Assembly: GCA_023935145.1 (NCBI GenBank)
Contig: CM043700.1
Location: 33,947,456-34,011,455 of the forward strand
Origin: Bretschneidera sinensis
Taxonomy: Eukaryota; Streptophyta; Magnoliopsida; Brassicales; Akaniaceae
DNA length: 64,000 nt
Direction: 5' to 3'
Shown piece after piece: positions 58,942 through 64,000 of the stretch (positions are counted from its first letter, which is position 1; the number at the start of each line of letters is the position of its first letter). Under the pieces are notes generated by a model. The model was not told the DNA's origin and searched no databases. It saw only the letters and a list, made by a program, of their open reading frames with translations. The position numbers were made by a program, and so were the translations under genes.

Positions 58942-58977
58942 GGGTTGCCTCCCATGAGCGCTAAGTTTTATGTTTTC
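58942..58977 (-). promoter_or_regulatory. Conserved 3' motif in element D
   Basis: Contains the AGCGCTCATGGGAGGCA block also found in element A at 8165-8191. It lies just after the last coding fragment, as in A. Confidence 0.6.
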
Positions 58978-58989
58978 AGCCAGACATTT

Positions 58990-59286
58990 TTATTCCCTCT
59001 TTGAAAAACATAGGTTGAATGCACCAGCCACTGCTTCAATGCCAAATTCGGTGATTGTATGCTTTGGAGAGGCCTCAAGGATGTCATCAGTAACATCCGC
59101 AAATTCTAGCTCGATATATGCTCCTGTGAAGCCATGGGTGTGGGTTGACTCCAATGGATTAAGGTGATGGACCTTTTCCATAGGTGAGTCAATCATATAT
59201 ACTTGGTGGCTTTCGTTCACATCCTCTGATTTTTTCGTTGTTGGGATGTGTAATAACTTACTACTTAGTGTCTCAATGGCATTCAC
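58990..59286 (-). pseudogene. Element D post-protease fragment
   Basis: A 98-residue frame starts in the gag tail (MNAIETLSSKLLHI), jumps to a segment matching the post-protease part of element B (ESHQVYMIDS versus ENHQLYMIES) and continues with an acidic stretch not found in B. The fusion marks the deletion of protease. Confidence 0.7.
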
Positions 59287-59607
59287 CTCCTTTAAATTCT
59301 ATTGTGCCAAGTGCTGACCATGGGATGTGGACTAAGCTTGAGAAGGGAACTTACCTCGCTCAGTCACACTCAAGTAGCTCATCAACTTGGACATTTGGCT
59401 CTTTATCTCTTTATTTTCTTCAACAGTCTGCGTAATTAAAGATTCAAGTCTTTGATTAGTCTTACCTTGTGTCTCAATAAAAGCATGTAAAGTATCTTCT
59501 AAAGAACTCCTAGAAGATACAAGTGCATGATATGGTTCAAGATATGGTGCAGTGGGTTGTACAAGCTACTGGTTTTCAGACTTCCAGCTGAAATTGGGGT
59601 GATTTTT

Positions 59608-60681
59608 TCATCCCGGATTATAAGTATCAGATAAGGGTGCCAAAGGCTTCTTGTAAATGCCTAAGGCATTACATTGTTCCTTATACATCCCTCTCATGTC
59701 AGCAAATGTGGGGCACTCTTGGGCGAGATGATCTACCCCACCACACACAAAACATGGTTCAAAAGATTTTGCATGATTAGCTACGTGTGTTGGCTTTAAG
59801 CTTTTAGTCTTTAACACCTCTAGTTCCCTAATGAGCATCTCGACCTTGGCTTTAAGGTTATCATCTTCCCTAAGATGGTAAATTCCACCACCATTTGGGT
59901 GCCCTATAGGTCGTGACCTATTTGTGCTTTCAGTAGTACTAGGTCCAGTCCAAGTGTGAGCTTTTTCAGCAAGCTCATTGAGGTACTCTATGGCCTCATC
60001 AGGATCTTTTTCTAAAAATTCACCATTACACATCATCTCTACAAATTGGCACTCCCTATATGTAAGTCCCTCATAAAAATAGCTCACTAAGCGTCAATTC
60101 TCATACCTATGGTGAGGGCACATACTCAATAACTCCTTAAATCTCTCCCAAGATTGATACAAAGTCTCGCTGTCCTTTTATGCAAAGGTGGAGTTTTGTC
60201 TTTTTAAAGCATTGGTTTTATATTGGGGAAAGTATTTATTAAAGAAAATTCGAGACATCTCAGTCCATGATCTAATAGATCGTGGTCTTAGTGAGTATAG
60301 CCAACTCTTAGCTCTATCCTTCAAAGTGAAAGGAAAAAACTTAAGTTTCATAATGTCATGAGTTTCATCTTGACTATGAAAAGTCGTAACTACTTCCTCA
60401 AACTCTTTAATGTGCACATATGGGTTTTCATTTTCCAAGCCATGGAATGTAGAGAGCAACTGTATTATCCCTGTTTTAAAATCTAGTTGGCGGGTATTGG
60501 TTGGAAACATGATGCATGATGGTATGGTTGTGCGTGTAGGGTTGAGGTAATCTTGAAGGGTCCTAGGGGGTTGATGTTCATGTTCACTCATGTCTTCGGG
60601 ACTAGATGGACTGTCAAATAAGGGATTTAGAAAGGAATTTAATTTTGACTCTAGCACAGGCCTACTAGCAAATCTACCCAA
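59608..60681 (-). pseudogene. Element D gag
   Basis: The frame from 60681 reads the same capsid domain as element B (PYVHIKEFEEVV, WLYSLRPRSI, FYEGLTYRE) and a knuckle CFVCGGVDHLAQEC (about 59715-59760). A TAA at 60178-60180 replaces a CAA found in B, and a TGA near 60090 replaces TGG. The frame then runs to 59608. Both changes are transitions. Gag could have formed particles before these mutations. Confidence 0.85.
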
Positions 60682-60897
60682 AGCATCTCCATGTCTTTAC
60701 ATTAAAGGTAACAAAATAATGAAAACAAATACTATAAAAAGAAAGAATAAAATAAGATAAAATAAAAAAAATTAATGTAGCAAGCTAAAAGAGGGAACAA
60801 AGTTACCGCCTTTACAAACTGCTAAAGAAAAAAACTATTTACAACTCTTCTACCATCATGTCTTAGAGTTGACAACTTCTTTGTAAGTAAGCGCGTC

Positions 60898-60915
60898 TCC
60901 CCGGCAACAGCACCA
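60898..60915 (-). other. Element D primer-binding site
   Basis: Minus strand TGGTGCTGTTGCCGGGGA has two mismatches to the tRNA-Asp complement and lies five bases from the 5' LTR. Confidence 0.85.
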
Positions 60916-60920
60916 AAATT

Positions 60921-62298
60921 TGATTACGCCCAAAGAGTAACGCGGTATTTGTAGCACAGCTTTGGGGTGTCGATTCCACAGAGAAACAAGTTAACTACAA
61001 GAGAAGATGTAAACCTTAACACAGATGATAAAGATCAAGTGAGAGAATAAAGTATTGTGTGAAAATTGTGTAGATAGATTGATGGATATAATAAAGAAAC
61101 AACAAGGTTCCGGGAATCCTCCCTAGGTTCGTTGCCTCATTCTAATATTGATTCAATTGTTTATCTCGATTGCAAGTTTCACATCCCAAACAGGCAATCG
61201 ACAAATATTCAATTAAAGTGCATCTGTAAACCCTAATGTAATTGTTATGAAATACTTTTTACTTTCAAGCACACATGACCTAACTTATAAATTATCAAGA
61301 AACGACAATATATCATGATGACAATGCTGCAGTAATGGACAAATCTATAAGATAAATCTACCGGACTCAATCACACCTCAACAACATCACATAAGAAGAG
61401 CATGACTAGACTTATATGGGGGAGAAAGATGCAATCACTGGATTAAGGGAAAATCTTCTAATTAAATTGAAAATTAAATCATAATAATGTTTAACAATAA
61501 ATCCATATTACAACTGAATCAAGAAAAGAAAATAAGAATAACTACACCTAGGGATTTATGCCTTCGCCTTGCTTGGAGATTAATCGGCCATGGGGCTCCT
61601 TCTTGAGTCTTGAGACCTTTGTCTAGCCTCCAAGATATTGATTGATTTTTATGAATGATCTGTCTTCAACCTTAAGTGATCTATTTATAGTACAAGGGTT
61701 CAAGGGTATTTATAGGCTCAAAATTGTCACTTAGAAGTCCTAATTAGGTCAGGAGACCGTGTGCGCGCCGCACCTCTCTCTTCTGGGAGCCTCGGTGCTC
61801 ACTTTGGTCCGAGAGTGTGCTTGCTGGAGGGTGCGGTGCTGGTCATTGGGCGGTGCACCTCTCACTCTTGGTTTTTCTTCTCAAGGCTAGAGGGTGCACC
61901 TCTCCTTAGTGGGCGGTGCACCTCTCACTCTTGGCTTTTCTTCTCAATGCTAGAGGGTGCACCTCTCCTTAGTGGGCTATGCACCTCTCACTGAAGCTTC
62001 TTTCTTTGTTCTTTTGGGTGCTGTTCTAGAGGCCGCGGCACACACATTTTCTTTTCTTCATTTTGTCCTTCCGAAAGCACTCCTTCGCTCTGATATGCAC
62101 GGGATCTTTGTGCTTTATTTCACGATTGCTTTTCCCTTTCTTTTAGACTCCAAACACCTGAAAATTCATCAAAACAAATCAATGATCCAAGAATGACACT
62201 TTAGAATTGTTAAGGTATAAAAGTGCAATTAAAACCTAATTAGACCCTAAAATGCTAACAATTAAGTACTGTAAAGATACATTTTATGACTCTCATCA
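60921..62298 (-). repeat. Element D 5' LTR
   Basis: LTR of 1378 bp. It has two full 63-bp repeats (61848-61910, 61911-61973) plus a partial copy, one unit fewer than the 3' LTR. That explains nearly all of the 61-bp length difference. Confidence 0.92.
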
Positions 62299-63284
62299 AC
62301 TCTCTTCAAGGAACCTCCTTGAAGTAATCCACTAAAAACTCTTAGTTATACAACTGCACGGGTGTTGCACAAACCTTACAAACAATCCCTTCCACTCGGA
62401 AGCTTATCCCTTCCTCTCGGAAGCTAATCTCTTCCTTTCGGAAGTTAATCCCTTTACAATAAATATGAGTTGCTGTAAAGTAAATGGTAGAGAGATAGCA
62501 ATGAATGCTATTACAATTGAACAATATCTTTCTTTCAAAGTAAAGCTTGAAGAATGGCTCAACAATGAATGTTTCAAAGCTTTTGTGTATTAATGAGCAA
62601 AAACTTGATTGAATGTGTAATCTCCTTTTTCTAAATGCTCATTGGAGTGGGTTTATATAGCCTTGAATTAATATGACCGTTTGGTACTGATTTGGTACAT
62701 TTCGGTACATTAAATACTCAAGTCTGGCGCCTCAACAGTCATATTTTTTGAATTACCAGTCGACTAGGTCTTAGTACTAGTCGACTGGGTCAAGTGAAAA
62801 GTTTCACTTTTAAGGCTATGGAGAGTACCAGTCAACTGGGTCATTAGTACCAGTCGACTAGGGACTTACTGTCCAATAGACCAGTTGACTGGAATTAAGC
62901 ACCCAGTCGACTGGGGACATACTATCCCATATCCCAGTCTTCTGGTATAAGTAGCTAGTCGACTGGGTTGCCCTTCAACCCAGTTTTTCATGTTTTGAAA
63001 TGTTTTTGACTTAAAACCGTTTAAATGAATAGTTTTGATAAAGTGCTTTTACAAAAGGAGCCATAAGACAAGCTAGTTACCTGAACAAGTGAGATTTACA
63101 ACTTGTTTCAATTCCTTATGCCTATACTAGATCTTCTGTCTTGACTTGGTGTCTGATTCGGGTTGAGTTCTTGCATCTTGATTCTTGGTTGTAGCTTTTA
63201 TCTTTTAAAACACTTAGATGAACATTGTTAGTACAATTAGAGTAGTGTTTTGGCATTATTAAAATTTAGATGAGGGTCAACAAT

Positions 63285-63905
63285 CTCTCCATTTTTGATG
63301 ATGACAAAATTAATGAGAGAAAAATGTTTTAAAAACTAAGTGTTGGATTTTTAGAAAAAATCGGGCAGAATTTCCTCTGTTTTTGAATAAAACCAACCTG
63401 TAAATAGTTCAAAACAGTTTATATTCAATTCAACCAAGTAACTCAACATATAGTCATATACAACAAGTGCTTTGGAGCAATACTCCCCCTATATCTATGC
63501 ATTATTTTTAGTTTACAGTTATTTTTCTCATTTTTCTCATATTTCTCTCCCGTTTTGACAACAGCAAAAAATGAGGTAGTAAACCAAAAAATGAGCTGCA
63601 TAGACACCACAGACATTAAGATTATGAAGAAATAAACTTGAATGCGAAAATTTGGCATATTTTGTAGCTAGAAAGACTTCCCGAAAAAATCTGAAAGTTT
63701 TCATACGTGCATAAGCAGTTACAACATATATCCGATTAGAGAAGAGATAGACTTACCAGTCGACTGTACCCCAAAAAAAACTTTGAGTTTTAAGTCTTAA
63801 CAAGAAATTTGTTTATCTATGCCATCTTGAGTGAGGGAAATATTAAATAAGGTTTAATACTCATTCACTAGATGTCAAGTATGCAAATAATGAAAGATGA
63901 TGTAA
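63285..63905 (-). other. C2 region between pol and 3' LTR
   Basis: Minus strand carries ATCATCAAAAATGGAGAGATT, a polypurine tract in copia style, next to the LTR, then about 600 bp without a credible ORF. One isolated ACCAGTCGACTG motif lies at about 63758. Confidence 0.6.
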
Positions 63906-63998
63906 TCAGTCATACAATTTATCATAATCTAATAATCCTATTAACAGTCTAATTTTACAGAAACTAGCTTCACTTAAAGGTTTTGTAAGAATGTTAGC
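63906..63998 (-). pseudogene. C2 copia RNase H, C-terminal end
   Basis: Minus strand reads ANILTKPLSEASFCKIR and ends LYD before a TGA at 63906-63908. This is the conserved end of Ty1/copia RNase H (DIFTKPL type). The rest lies outside the window, so its state is unknown. Confidence 0.82.
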
Positions 63999-64000
63999 TA

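Larger units (their letters stand above)
55874..62298 (-). mobile_element. Non-autonomous Athila-like element D
   Basis: A 6425-bp element with TGATTACG...CTCATCA ends and perfect target duplications actct (55869-55873 and 62299-62303). It is related to element B in LTR ends, primer site, gag and 3' non-coding region. Between gag and that region only a 99-codon fragment remains: protease, RT, RNase H and integrase are deleted. Moderately recent by LTR similarity. Its proliferation would have needed enzymes from a B-like relative. Confidence 0.92.
55666..63284 (-). repeat. C2 copia 3' LTR, split by element D
   Basis: The two parts 55666-55873 and 62304-63284 together form a C1-family LTR in minus orientation. 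It carries CCAGTCGACTGG-type motifs at about 62755-62965 and a TATATAA box near 62655. On its inner side the sequence continues with a minus-strand GGAGAGATTG polypurine tract and copia coding DNA, so this is the 3' LTR of an element extending beyond the window. Confidence 0.9.

Overview
The window is nuclear DNA of a flowering plant, most likely a eudicot; the species cannot be told. The only host gene, present twice, is a 15-exon beta-galactosidase of plant type with GT-AG introns. Almost everything else is plant LTR retrotransposon sequence with tRNA-Asp or initiator tRNA-Met primer sites, plus LINE and CACTA-like debris. No RNA gene, CRISPR array or prokaryotic operon was seen.

Region 1 (1-24110) is a four-level nest. 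A chromovirus integrase/chromodomain remnant (133-409, resuming at 24053) was entered by a Ty1/copia element (C1, 410-24052, TSD ggaag). C1 was entered by a Ty3/gypsy element (A, 1942-21685, TSD atttg), and A by an Athila-like Ty3/gypsy element on the minus strand (B, 8432-19358, TSD ggggt). Three perfect 5-bp duplications fix the order. A has gag, a protease-like segment and a late ORF but no reverse transcriptase or integrase. B has gag, protease, RT, RNase H and integrase, broken by stops and frameshifts. C1 has lost its pol and nearly all of its 3' LTR.

Region 2 (about 24119-46605) is a large inverted duplication. Arms of about 8.8 kb flank a 4.9-kb loop. Each arm carries an apparently intact 828-residue GH35 beta-galactosidase (27682-31625 plus; 39004-42947 minus), its promoter, a solo copia LTR, a 1-kb A-tailed insertion and a ladder of decayed copies of the lectin-coding terminal exon. 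The genes converge tail to tail. They show no net length difference from ATG to stop, introns included, and three amino-acid differences were found. The loop holds a degenerate LINE, the 3' end of a second LINE, a CACTA-like terminus, an LTR-like remnant and further exon debris.

Region 3 (46744-55621) is a very decayed chromovirus (E, minus strand) with 2.35-kb LTRs. Region 4 (55666-64000) is the 3' end of a minus-strand copia element (C2). Its LTR belongs to the C1/solo-LTR family and is split by a short Athila-like element (D, 55874-62298, TSD actct). D keeps gag but has lost protease and pol and could only have moved with help from a relative such as B.

Themes: only the two beta-galactosidases look like functional host genes. 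Two unrelated LTR families each carry arrays of their own palindromic motif. Autonomous-type and deleted elements coexist. Coding decay is mostly of the type expected from deamination of methylated cytosine.
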